Source of the DNA: Agrobacterium tumefaciens
GTDB taxonomy: Bacteria > Pseudomonadota > Alphaproteobacteria > Rhizobiales > Rhizobiaceae
Assembly: GCA_025559845.1 (NCBI GenBank)
Contig: CP048470.1
Span: forward strand, 1,473,001 to 1,537,000
DNA: 64,000 bases
Direction: 5' to 3'
Of the stretch, positions 34,294 through 42,183 are shown one piece after another. The position numbers were made by a program, and so were the translations under genes. Position 1 is the first letter of the stretch; each line of letters begins with the position of its first letter. Below the pieces are notes generated by a model. It worked only from the letters and a program-made list of their open reading frames with translations, ran no database searches and was not told where the DNA came from.

Positions 34294-34308
34294 TTAAAGA
34301 AGGGTTAA
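34294..34308. promoter_or_regulatory. CtrA box (TTAA-N7-TTAA) upstream of rcdA
   Basis: TTAAAGAAGGGTTAA has exactly seven bases between the TTAA halves, 116 bases upstream of the rcdA ATG. CtrA-type boxes are known near CtrA-controlled genes in alphaproteobacteria. Confidence 0.5.
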
Positions 34309-34339
34309 TACCCACAGTTTTGCGAAAATGCCATCGACC

Positions 34340-34442
34340 AAAAAAAGAGCCGCAAAAGCGGCTCTCAAGGTAAAACAGGGAGAAAAATCAGACCAAATCG
34401 CCAACTGGAGAAGATGCCTGAAGTCCAGAAGAACTGGACATG
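34340..34442 (-). ncRNA. Candidate intergenic small RNA upstream of rcdA
   Basis: On the minus strand a TACTAT -10-like element is followed by a roughly 100-base stretch that contains a hairpin (GTCCAG-TTCTT-CTGGAC), a CU-rich single-stranded part (TTTTTCTCCCTG) and the terminator GAGCCGC-TTTT-GCGGCTC with seven T (34340-34364). No reading frame of note is present. Ends are estimates. Confidence 0.45.
34347..34364 (-). terminator. Rho-independent terminator, intergenic
   Basis: GAGCCGC and GCGGCTC with TTTT loop, followed by TTTTTTT on the minus strand. Confidence 0.9.
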
Positions 34443-34463
34443 TATAGTAATCTCTCAGAAAGC

Positions 34464-34478
34464 TTAATTTTGTGTTAA
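34464..34478. promoter_or_regulatory. CtrA box (TTAA-N7-TTAA) at the candidate sRNA promoter
   Basis: TTAATTTTGTGTTAA, 7-base spacer, centred about 31 bases upstream of the estimated sRNA start, overlapping the place where a -35 would lie, as in CtrA-activated promoters. Confidence 0.45.
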
Positions 34479-34594
34479 TGGTAAACGAAAGACTGCCTCA
34501 GAATTTTAATTCCTTCCGGCGCGACAGCGCTAGCGACGAAGTCTTTCCTTCATTCTGCTTCTAAGCTTCCACGGTTGCCAGACGTCAGGCAGGC

Positions 34595-34786
34595 TTAAGT
34601 CCGGAAGAGATTCTCTGCCGCTTGCCTGCCTGCGGATTTCCTTTTCCGCTCCTCGTCGAGTCGGTTGATCTCTGCTTGAAGCAACCCGATCCGAGTCGTC
34701 AGTTCGTCGACCGAGAGAAGGCTGAGGTCGCTGCCGATCTCGTGCGCCTGTGGTTTTTTCGGCCTGTCATCGTCAAAGAGGCTCAT
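34595..34786 (-). CDS. DUF1192-family small protein
   Basis: A 63-residue protein: MSLFDDDRPKKPQAHEIGSD, LLSVDELTTRIGLLQAEINR then a basic charged helix. This is the DUF1192 pattern (F-DD-P-KP---EIG-DLS-LSVDEL--RI--L--EI-RL). The function is unknown; it is probably a short coiled coil. It overlaps the MFS gene by 4 bases and follows it on the same strand, so it is translated from the same mRNA. Confidence 0.9.
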   Translation of the reverse strand: MSLFDDDRPKKPQAHEIGSDLSLLSVDELTTRIGLLQAEINRLDEERKRKSAGRQAAENLFRT

Positions 34787-36066
34787 ATGCCCGCTCCTTT
34801 TTCAACATAGTCGCCGTCCTCAGGATATTGCGGCGCGCGCGGGTCGAGCGCAATACTTTCCGGCGTGACAAGCGGCGCTGGAGTGGTCGGGATACTCGTG
34901 AAGTTATCCTTCTCCTCTGTCGACAGGGCGGCACGACGGTAGCTTCTCATGATCGCGTAGGCCGTTATGAGTGTGTGGGCGAGGGCGGTTACCAGGAACA
35001 GAGCGTAGGGGCCGTAATGGGTCATGACGGCGCCACCCAATGTTGGGCCGATGATCGTGCCAATGCCGTAAAGCAACAGCAGGCCGCCTGATACCTTGAC
35101 GAAATCCTGGGAGGCCGCGAAGTCGTTGGCATGTGCTACGGCAATCGGATAGAGCGCGTTCGCGGCGGCGCCATAGACCGCAATCATTGGAATGAGCAGA
35201 TAAACGTTATGGGGCTGGACTGCTGCGACAGCAAGACCGGCCAACGCTCCGAGACCGGCAAGCCCAGCCAGCACGTAACGACGGTCGATGCGGTCTGAGA
35301 GACGACCGGCCGGGAACTGCGCCATGGCGCCGACGAAAATCGTGACAGAGACCATGATGGCAATCATGGTTGGATCTAGCCCCGCCCGTGCTCCGAACAC
35401 CGCACCCAGCGTACCATAGGCGCCGTTGGCTATGCCGATCATCAGGATGCCGACAAATGAGACGGGCGAGTTGCGATACAATGCCGGTAAATCCAGCCTC
35501 ACCTTTTGTAGAGGCTGGGGGGTCGCTGCTTTCGACAGCGTGGCCGGCAGAATGGCAACGCAGTAGATGATGCCGCAGATCATGAAGAGCGACGTGTCGC
35601 TGATATTGCCCATTGGGACGATCATCTGGCCCGCCACGACACCGAGCAGCGTGATCGCGATGTAGAGCGAGAAGATCATGCCACGTGTCTCATTGGTGGC
35701 ACGCTCGTTCAGCCAGCTCTCGATAATCATCGATGTCCCGGCCGTGCAGAAGCCCGTCAGAGCACGCAGCCCAATCCACCATTCGTCGTCAACGACAAGG
35801 CCAGTCATCAGTACAGTGAGGCAAACAACGGCGACGAAGGAGCCGAAAGCTCGTACATGCCCCGCCCGGCGCACGATGGCGGGTGCGACAAAGCAGCCAA
35901 TGACGAAGCCCGCCGCCCAGGACGTTCCGAGAAAGCCAAGGACTTCGTTCGAGTATCCTTCCGCAGAGCCACGTACGGGTAGGACCAGACCTTGCAGGCC
36001 GTTGCCCAGAAAAAGAAACAGAGTGCTGGATAAAAGAGCGAATACGGGTAGAAGGTTTCTGCTCAT
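34783..36066 (-). CDS. MFS transporter (YbjJ/YcaD-type)
   Basis: A 427-residue transporter with twelve predicted helices. The first (FALLSSTLFLFLGNGLQGLV) is followed by GFLGTSWAAGFVIGCFVAPA; the conserved intracellular loop GRLSDRIDRRYVLAGL sits at the start of the second half, the D/R-rich MFS signature. The C-terminal tail is about 50 residues, Pro-rich. It resembles the YcaD group. Substrate not identifiable. The stop overlaps the DUF1192 start by 4 bases. Confidence 0.88.
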   Translation of the reverse strand: MSRNLLPVFALLSSTLFLFLGNGLQGLVLPVRGSAEGYSNEVLGFLGTSWAAGFVIGCFVAPAIVRRAGHVRAFGSFVAVVCLTVLMTGLVVDDEWWIGLRALTGFCTAGTSMIIESWLNERATNETRGMIFSLYIAITLLGVVAGQMIVPMGNISDTSLFMICGIIYCVAILPATLSKAATPQPLQKVRLDLPALYRNSPVSFVGILMIGIANGAYGTLGAVFGARAGLDPTMIAIMVSVTIFVGAMAQFPAGRLSDRIDRRYVLAGLAGLGALAGLAVAAVQPHNVYLLIPMIAVYGAAANALYPIAVAHANDFAASQDFVKVSGGLLLLYGIGTIIGPTLGGAVMTHYGPYALFLVTALAHTLITAYAIMRSYRRAALSTEEKDNFTSIPTTPAPLVTPESIALDPRAPQYPEDGDYVEKGAGI

Positions 36067-36200
36067 AGAGACACTCTCATGCGTTCGGTCGTACAGGTCG
36101 GGCGTTCACACGGATGCTACCCCAATGGGTTGCACTCTTCTGGTGAACGGTAAAAATGTCCAGCCTGTGACGATCCGGAAATAAAGAAAAGGCTGAACAA

Positions 36201-36356
36201 ATGGCAAAGGCGATCGGCCTTTTTCTACTCTTGGCGATGATCGTGCAGATTATCAGGCCAATTGGCCTGCCAGGACTGCGAAAACGCGGCGATTTCTGGA
36301 AGATTGCCATCGTGGCCTTTGTGATCTGGACAGCAACGCTTCTTTTGCGTCCTTGA
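36201..36356 (+). CDS. Small putative membrane protein (51 aa)
   Basis: A 51-residue frame, MAKAIGLFLLLAMIVQIIRP then LRKRGDFWKIAIVAFVIWTA. It has two hydrophobic segments (about 4-18 and 35-48) with a positively charged loop, a plausible two-helix membrane protein. There is only a weak ribosome site (AAAAGGCTGAAC). It lies between the MFS and fba genes in an otherwise empty 363-base gap and has no homologue I can name. It may not be real. Confidence 0.45.
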   Translation: MAKAIGLFLLLAMIVQIIRPIGLPGLRKRGDFWKIAIVAFVIWTATLLLRP

Positions 36357-36376
36357 TCAGAATGGTGTGTGCGAAC

Positions 36377-36401
36377 AAAAAAAGCCGCCCCGAAGGGCGG
36401 C
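36377..36401 (-). terminator. Terminator after fba
   Basis: GCCGCCC-CGAA-GGGCGGC stem with an A7 run that reads as T7 on the minus strand. Confidence 0.92.
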
Positions 36402-36429
36402 CTTGATCTTTTCCTGGGATCAGAATGTC

Positions 36430-37455
36430 TCAGGCGGCTTTTTCGAGTTCCTGTTTCCAGGTGCCCTTGGCTGCCAGTGTGTTCATCATCGCACGGTGCG
36501 TGAAGGCGCGTTGGCCTGCTGCAACGTTTTCCTGCTTGCCGCCCCAGACCTTGAGTGCGGTGTCCTGAAGCGCACGACCGTAGGAATAGGTCAGTCCCCA
36601 CGGCAGGTCGTAACCGGAGTTCATGGCGGACAGGTGGGCTGTCGCTTCTTCGGAGGACTGGCCACCCGAGAGGAACGCGATACCGGGAACGGCCGAAGGC
36701 ACGGTTGCCTTGAGAACCTTGACCGTCTTCTCAGCCACTTCTTCGACAGATGCCTTGCGAGCGTTTTTGCCGTCGATGATCATGTTCGGCTTTAGGATCA
36801 TGCCTTCTAGGTTGACACGGGCGTCAAACAGATCGGCGAATACCGTCTGCAGAACCCACTGGGTAACTTCCGCGCAGCGATCGATGTCGTGGGTTCCCGG
36901 CTCGCCGTCCATGAGAACTTCAGGTTCGACGATAGGAACGATATCAGCCTGCTGGCAGAGTGCGGCATAGCGAGCGAGAGACTGGGAATTGGCCTTGATG
37001 GAGCCCCAGCTCGGACGCTGCTCGCCGATGGTGATAACACCGCGCCACTTGGCGAAACGGGCACCTGCTTCATGGTACTTGCGCAGGCGCTCGTAGAGGC
37101 CGTCCAGGCCCTCGGTGATGAATTCATGCGGGTGGAAAGCCATCGGCTTCGCGCCAATATCCACCTTGATGCCAGGAAGGCTGCCTGCAGCCTTGATGAT
37201 GTCGACGAAAGGCGTACCGTCTGCAGCTTTCTGGTAGAGGGTTTCCTCATAGAGGATGACGCCGGAAATACACTTCTTCATGGCGTCGTCGGAGCGGAAC
37301 AGCATCTCGCGATAGTCGCGGCGGCTGCTCTCGGTGGATTCCAGATTGATGCTGTCGAAACGCTTTTTGATCGTTCCTGTGGACTCGTCTGCAGCGAGGA
37401 GACCCTTGCCGTCAGCGACCATTTTGAGTGCGATGTCTTCGAGACGTTCGGTCAT
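36430..37455 (-). CDS. fbaB: Fructose-bisphosphate aldolase class I
   Basis: A 341-residue class I aldolase of the eukaryote-like type. Start KGLLAADESTGTIKKRF is the family signature; the Schiff-base lysine lies in LEGMILKPNMI near residue 220, and later are GGQSSEEATAHLSAMN and the C-terminal FTHRAMMNTLAAKGTW. It cleaves fructose 1,6-bisphosphate to dihydroxyacetone phosphate and glyceraldehyde 3-phosphate (and the reverse). The gene has its own terminator and a large palindrome upstream, so it is transcribed separately from pgk. Exact symbol is by analogy. Confidence 0.95.
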   Translation of the reverse strand: MTERLEDIALKMVADGKGLLAADESTGTIKKRFDSINLESTESSRRDYREMLFRSDDAMKKCISGVILYEETLYQKAADGTPFVDIIKAAGSLPGIKVDIGAKPMAFHPHEFITEGLDGLYERLRKYHEAGARFAKWRGVITIGEQRPSWGSIKANSQSLARYAALCQQADIVPIVEPEVLMDGEPGTHDIDRCAEVTQWVLQTVFADLFDARVNLEGMILKPNMIIDGKNARKASVEEVAEKTVKVLKATVPSAVPGIAFLSGGQSSEEATAHLSAMNSGYDLPWGLTYSYGRALQDTALKVWGGKQENVAAGQRAFTHRAMMNTLAAKGTWKQELEKAA

Positions 37456-37532
37456 TTGCTATACTCCCAAGGCACAATACAATTCCGGATAACAGAAGTT
37501 CCAATGCAGGGAAATGGCGTGCTAACTCATTG

Positions 37533-37559
37533 AAACGATTGAAATCATTTCAATCGTTT
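37533..37559. promoter_or_regulatory. 27-base palindrome upstream of fbaB, candidate operator
   Basis: AAACGATTGAAAT, C, ATTTCAATCGTTT: perfect 13-base arms with one central base, 78 bases upstream of the ATG, between the pgk terminator and fbaB. LacI-family regulators such as rhizobial PckR control central carbon genes and could bind here, but the exact site is not verified. Confidence 0.55.
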
Positions 37560-37589
37560 GAAACTTTTCCTCCCATTTTTACCTGCCAA

Positions 37590-37622
37590 AAAACAAGCCG
37601 GACAAGCAGTGCTTGTCCGGCT
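37590..37622 (-). terminator. Terminator after pgk
   Basis: AGCCGGACAAGC-AGT-GCTTGTCCGGCT, 12 base pairs, then TTGTTTTTT on the minus strand. Confidence 0.92.
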
Positions 37623-37647
37623 CTTTCGTCAGGCAAGTTGTAGAAGT

Positions 37648-38850
37648 TTACTTGTCGCCAGAAAGGATGGCAACGCCCGGCAATTCCTTGCCTTCCATCC
37701 ATTCGAGGAAGGCGCCACCGGCCGTCGAGACATAGGTAAAATCGTCGGCAACGCCGGCATGGTTGAGGGCTGCGACAGTGTCGCCACCGCCTGCGACCGA
37801 CACGAGTTTTCCAGCCTTGGTGCATTCGGCGGCGTGCTTGGCCGCAGCGACCGTTGCCGCGTCGAACGGCTCGATTTCGAACGCACCGAGGGGGCCGTTC
37901 CACACCAGCGTCTCGGCACGGGAAATCCATGCCTTGATGCTTTCGACGGATTTTGCGCCGACATCCAGCACCATGGCATCGGCAGGGATGGCATTGATTT
38001 CGACGGTTTCGTTAGCAGCGCCAGCCTTGAACTCGCGGGCAATCACGCCGTCTTCCGGCAGAACAATTGCACAGCCCGAGGTGGCGGCCTCGATCATGAT
38101 CTGCTTGGCAGTGTCAGCCAGATCGTGCTCGCAAAGCGACTTGCCAACATTCGTGCCACGCGCAGCAAGGAAGGTGTTGGCCATGCCGCCGCCGATGACG
38201 AGTGCATCGACTTTCTTGACGAGGTTCATCAGGAGATCGATCTTGGACGAAACCTTCGCGCCACCGACGATTGCCACGACCGGGCGGGCAGGTGCGCCCA
38301 GACCCTTTTCAAGAGCTTCCAGCTCCGCCTGCATGGTACGACCGGCATAAGCGGGAAGGTGGCGTGCCAGGCCTTCCGTAGAGGCGTGCGCGCGATGGGC
38401 GGCGGAGAAAGCGTCGTTCACGTAGATATCGCCATTGGCTGCCAGTGCCTCGACGAAGGCCGGGTCGTTCTTTTCTTCCCCCTTGTGAAAACGGGTGTTT
38501 TCAAGAAGCAGGATGTCGCCATCGTTCAGCTTGGCGACGGCTTCAGCAGCAGGCTCGCCGATGCAGTCGGACGCGAAGGATACCGCGTGATCGAGGACTT
38601 CTTCGACGGCCGGAACGATCAGCGACAGCGACATGTCCGCGACAGGCTCTCCCTTCGGGCGGCCAAAATGCGCCAGCAGGATGACCTTTGCGCCTTTTTC
38701 AGAAAGCTCGAGGATGGTCGGAGCAACACGCTCGATACGGGTCTTATCCGTGACTTTCCCATCCGCGACCGGTACGTTGAGATCAACGCGCACGAGAACG
38801 CGTTTTCCGGCAATGTCTTTAAGATCGTTGAGGGTTTTGAAGGCGGGCAT
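37648..38850 (-). CDS. pgk: Phosphoglycerate kinase
   Basis: A 400-residue enzyme converting 1,3-bisphosphoglycerate plus ADP to 3-phosphoglycerate plus ATP. Signature [17 protein letters not shown] is at the N-terminus; RPKGEP lies near residue 65, [15 protein letters not shown] near 160, [13 protein letters not shown] near 200 and the C-terminal [13 protein letters not shown] (nucleotide loop). Full length. It is transcribed from its own start, between the antiporter and the fbaB gene, and has a strong terminator. Confidence 0.97.
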   Translation of the reverse strand: MPAFKTLNDLKDIAGKRVLVRVDLNVPVADGKVTDKTRIERVAPTILELSEKGAKVILLAHFGRPKGEPVADMSLSLIVPAVEEVLDHAVSFASDCIGEPAAEAVAKLNDGDILLLENTRFHKGEEKNDPAFVEALAANGDIYVNDAFSAAHRAHASTEGLARHLPAYAGRTMQAELEALEKGLGAPARPVVAIVGGAKVSSKIDLLMNLVKKVDALVIGGGMANTFLAARGTNVGKSLCEHDLADTAKQIMIEAATSGCAIVLPEDGVIAREFKAGAANETVEINAIPADAMVLDVGAKSVESIKAWISRAETLVWNGPLGAFEIEPFDAATVAAAKHAAECTKAGKLVSVAGGGDTVAALNHAGVADDFTYVSTAGGAFLEWMEGKELPGVAILSGDK

Positions 38851-38924
38851 ATATCGATCCTGATTTTGTTAAGACGGGTAAGGTTGGCAGGAACATACAA
38901 TGCCTGAAAGCCGACGCAAGCCGC

Positions 38925-40805
38925 TTATGATTCATTTTCTCGCACATCGGTTGAAGCTGTGGAGGAGGGCAGAGCACTTTTCTGGGCCTGCGGATTGCGA
39001 GCGTTCCGACGGTGCTCGACGTGGGCGCGGACACGGCGGACGATTTCACCGAAGCTGATGAAGATCGGCAGGCTGGTCGCCGGTTCAACAGGTTCGAGCG
39101 AGACGCCGACGCCCGCTATCGCCTCATGTTCGTCCAGCGCGCGAACGATCAGGACGATGGAGCCAAGGCGTACACGATCGGCATAGTCGGCCTTTCCACT
39201 GAGACGGGATTCGATCAGTTCGGCGATGGTCATCGACTGTTCGGCGGCGGATAGAAGGCTCGGACCATAGGCGATTTCCAGTTCCTTGGCAGGGCGAGAT
39301 GGCTGGATCGAGAAAGTGCCGAAAAACTCCGCATCGTCTGCCGCAACTGGCAGCGCGCTGGCAAACAGTCGGTCGATCAGACGCGAATATCCGGGTGCAA
39401 TAAAGAGATAAACGAGATCGTCTTCGCGCAGGCGCCCGGCATATTGGTATCGCATGGATTTGCCGTCCCGCACGACCAGAGAGGGCATCGCCCAGCGCGG
39501 AATGCGCTCGCCCTGTAAAATCGCGCTACCGCTGGCGACGCGGTAGGAAATCAGTTCGTGATTGGCCGTGCCGGGAAGATCGACCTCCAGCTTGTCGACG
39601 TCGCCCATGCGAGGCGGCACGATCAGCCCGAGCCGAGTAGCCACCGGCTTGATCGTCCATCCCTGTAACAGAAGCGATACCAGGACGATGATGAAAGCCG
39701 CGTTGAAATAGATTTGCGCGTCATCAAGCCCCCCGAGAATGGGCATGATGGCAAGCAGGATAGAGACTGCGCCGCGCAAGCCAACCCAGGCAACGAACGA
39801 CGTCTCCTGCTGCGTGTAGTTGAAGGGCATGAGGCTGAGCCAGACGGCAAGGGGGCGTGCCACAAAGATCAGAAAGAGTGCCAGCAACACGGCCGGAACG
39901 GCGATCGCCGGAAACTGCGAGGGTGTCGCCAGTAGACCAAGCATCAGGAACATGATGATCTGCGAGAGCCAGGTCAGACCCTCATGGAAACGGCGAATGG
40001 TTTCCTTGGCAAAGATTTTCCGGTTGCCGGCGACGATGCCTGCCACATAGACGGCGAGAAAGCCGCTGCCGCCGATGGTGCCGGTAAAGGAAAAGACGAG
40101 GAGTGCCAGTGCCAGCACAAAGATCGGTGCCAGGCCTCGGTCGGCAGCAAAACGGTTGACTACGGAAACGATCATCAACCCGCCCAACAGGCCGAAGATC
40201 AGCCCAAGGCCCATCTGTTCGAGGAAAAGAATAACGAAGCTTCGGTCGAACCCGGCAAGCCCCTGGCCTTTGCTGATCACCTCGACAAGGGCGATGGTCA
40301 AGAAGATCGCCATGGGATCGTTGGTGCCGGACTCGACTTCGAGCGTCGAACGCACCTGATCGCGGATATGTATGCCGCCGATGCGGAGCAGGAAGAAGAC
40401 GGCTGCCGCATCCGTCGAGGCAACGATCGCGCCAAGCAGCAGGCCCTCAAGCCAGGATAGTCCAAGCAGAAGGGCGGCCGCACCGGCAAAAAACACGGAG
40501 GTAAGGATCACGCCGACGGTGGCAAGCGTGATGGCGGGGGCCGCTGATATCCGGAAGGATTGTATCGATGTGCCGAACCCGGAATCGAACAGAATGACTG
40601 CCAGAACCAGTGAACCTAGCATGTATGCGAGCGGGTTGTTGGTAAACTCGATACCAAGGCCGTCAACGCCGGCGGCAAGGCCGATCATCAGGAACAGCAA
40701 TAGCAATGGCGCGCCGAAGCGGAATGCAATCAGGCTGGAAAACGCCGCAACCAGAACCAGGATCGTTGCCACCAGGAGCAAAAAGTAAAATGATTCCACG
40801 TCCAT
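38925..40805 (-). CDS. K+/H+ antiporter of the CPA1/NhaP2 (CvrA) type
   Basis: A 626-residue membrane protein. Helices fill residues about 5-390; LGAIVASTDAAAVFFLLRIG near residue 130 holds the ion-coupling Asp, and the pair ESGTNDPMAIFLTIALVEVI follows. A cytoplasmic part from about 400 contains an RCK_C-like segment (LPGTANHELISYRVASGSAI, GERIPRWAMPSLVVRDGKS) and a CorC/HlyC-like C-terminus with LSGKADYADRVRLGSIVLIV. Such proteins export K+ in exchange for protons in response to a cytoplasmic regulatory domain. Situated between gap and pgk, it separates the two glycolytic genes. Confidence 0.88.
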   Translation of the reverse strand: MDVESFYFLLLVATILVLVAAFSSLIAFRFGAPLLLLFLMIGLAAGVDGLGIEFTNNPLAYMLGSLVLAVILFDSGFGTSIQSFRISAAPAITLATVGVILTSVFFAGAAALLLGLSWLEGLLLGAIVASTDAAAVFFLLRIGGIHIRDQVRSTLEVESGTNDPMAIFLTIALVEVISKGQGLAGFDRSFVILFLEQMGLGLIFGLLGGLMIVSVVNRFAADRGLAPIFVLALALLVFSFTGTIGGSGFLAVYVAGIVAGNRKIFAKETIRRFHEGLTWLSQIIMFLMLGLLATPSQFPAIAVPAVLLALFLIFVARPLAVWLSLMPFNYTQQETSFVAWVGLRGAVSILLAIMPILGGLDDAQIYFNAAFIIVLVSLLLQGWTIKPVATRLGLIVPPRMGDVDKLEVDLPGTANHELISYRVASGSAILQGERIPRWAMPSLVVRDGKSMRYQYAGRLREDDLVYLFIAPGYSRLIDRLFASALPVAADDAEFFGTFSIQPSRPAKELEIAYGPSLLSAAEQSMTIAELIESRLSGKADYADRVRLGSIVLIVRALDEHEAIAGVGVSLEPVEPATSLPIFISFGEIVRRVRAHVEHRRNARNPQAQKSALPSSTASTDVRENES

Positions 40806-40929
40806 CGCCTCGCTTGAAACGGCTCCGGAGCTGGCAATGCATACGCTGCACGTTTGCAGTCAATGCGCCACGGTTGCAGACCTTCAGCGCTTTTGCGGGG
40901 TGGCGTTGAATGGCAAGGCAAGGCGGGGT

Positions 40930-40943
40930 GTATCGAACGATAC
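40930..40943. promoter_or_regulatory. Inverted repeat upstream of the K+/H+ antiporter
   Basis: GTATCG-AA-CGATAC, 125 bases before the antiporter ATG within the 303-base gap between gap and the antiporter gene. The gap holds nothing else apart from the gap terminator. A weak candidate operator. Confidence 0.3.
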
Positions 40944-41047
40944 GGCAGGAGGCAGTGCATTGCGCACGACCGAATCTCTGCTTCAATTTTTCAGGGTCAA
41001 AGTGGACCGCAACAAGGCAGGAAATAGGAAAGTTGGCGGCATTCGAT

Positions 41048-41084
41048 TAAAAAAGAACCCGACCAGATTGCTCTGGTCGGGTTC
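41048..41084 (-). terminator. Terminator after gap
   Basis: GAACCCGACCAG-ATTGCT-CTGGTCGGGTTC with A6 before the stem, giving T6 on the minus strand. Confidence 0.92.
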
Positions 41085-41109
41085 CCTGATGACAAGATCC
41101 GTTGCGGGA

Positions 41110-42120
41110 TCAGATGGTCTTGGCGAAAGCCACAGCCGTGTCGGACATACGGTTGGAGAAGCCCCACTCGTTGTCGTACCAGGACAAGACGCGAACAAAC
41201 GTGCCTTCCATGACCTTGGTCTGGTCGTTTGCGAAAATCGAAGAATGGCTGTCGTGGTTGAAGTCGCGGGAAACCAACGGCTCGTCGGTGTAGCCGAGAA
41301 TACCCTTCAGCTTGCCATCGGCAGCGGACTTGATCGCAGCGTTGATTTCCTCGACCGACGTGTTGCGCTTGGCAAGGAACTTGAAGTCAACAACCGAAAC
41401 GTTCGGGGTCGGAACACGGATGGAGGTGCCATCCAGCTTGCCCTTCAGGTGCGGCAGAACGAGACCGACTGCCTTGGCGGCACCGGTCGAAGTCGGGATC
41501 ATCGAGAGTGCTGCGGCACGCGCGCGATACAGATCCTTATGCATCGTGTCGAGCGTCGGCTGGTCACCGGTGTAGGAATGGATCGTGGTCATGAAGCCAT
41601 GATCGATGCCAACCGCGTCGTCGAGAACCTTGACGACCGGCACGAGGCAGTTCGTCGTGCACGAAGCGTTGGAGATGACGAGGTGATCCTTCGTCAGCTG
41701 GTCGTGGTTGACGCCGAAAACGACCGTCAGGTCAGCTCCGTCTGCCGGTGCAGAAACGATGACGCGCTTGGCGCCAGCGGTGAGGTGAGCCGCAGCCTTG
41801 TCACGCGCGGTGAAGATGCCGGTGCACTCGAGCGCGATATCAACGCCGAGTTCCTTGTGCGGCAGGGTGGCGGGATCGCGCACCGCCGTCACCTTGATCG
41901 GCTTGCCGCCGCCAACGATGATGGTGTCGCCTTCGACCTTTACGTCTGCCGGGAACTTGCCGTGGATCGAGTCGTAGCGCAGCAGGTGTGCGTTGGTTTC
42001 AACCGGGCCGAGGTCGTTGATGGCAACAACTTCGATATCGGTGCGGCCAGATTCGACGATGGCACGAAGGACGTTGCGACCGATACGGCCAAAGCCGTTA
42101 ATGGCAACTTTTACAGTCAT
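41110..42120 (-). CDS. gap: Glyceraldehyde-3-phosphate dehydrogenase, type I
   Basis: A 336-residue NAD-dependent enzyme. NAD fold [19 protein letters not shown] begins at the N-terminus; the catalytic Cys lies in [14 protein letters not shown] near residue 150, followed by the histidine-containing [17 protein letters not shown]. The C-terminal [15 protein letters not shown] is intact. It oxidises glyceraldehyde 3-phosphate to 1,3-bisphosphoglycerate. It follows tkt by 60 bases on the same strand, with a hairpin in the gap, and is closed by its own terminator. Confidence 0.98.
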   Translation of the reverse strand: MTVKVAINGFGRIGRNVLRAIVESGRTDIEVVAINDLGPVETNAHLLRYDSIHGKFPADVKVEGDTIIVGGGKPIKVTAVRDPATLPHKELGVDIALECTGIFTARDKAAAHLTAGAKRVIVSAPADGADLTVVFGVNHDQLTKDHLVISNASCTTNCLVPVVKVLDDAVGIDHGFMTTIHSYTGDQPTLDTMHKDLYRARAAALSMIPTSTGAAKAVGLVLPHLKGKLDGTSIRVPTPNVSVVDFKFLAKRNTSVEEINAAIKSAADGKLKGILGYTDEPLVSRDFNHDSHSSIFANDQTKVMEGTFVRVLSWYDNEWGFSNRMSDTAVAFAKTI

Positions 42121-42162
42121 TTACAGTCTCCCGATGAAGAATTGTACGTGTCTTGCAGTATT

Positions 42163-42183
42163 GTGAGGGCTTGGGGCCCTCAC
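42163..42183 (-). other. Intercistronic stem-loop overlapping the tkt stop
   Basis: GTGAGGGC and GCCCTCAC, 8-base arms, 5-base loop; its 3' part (plus strand) includes the tkt stop codon at 42180-42182. No T run follows, so it may stabilise or process the tkt-gap mRNA. Confidence 0.5.

Noticed and set aside
34347..34364. This terminator as the end of the MFS-DUF1192 transcript only
   Set aside because: It lies 230 bases beyond the DUF1192 stop, further than usual, and is preceded by a -10-like element; the sRNA reading is preferred but not proven.
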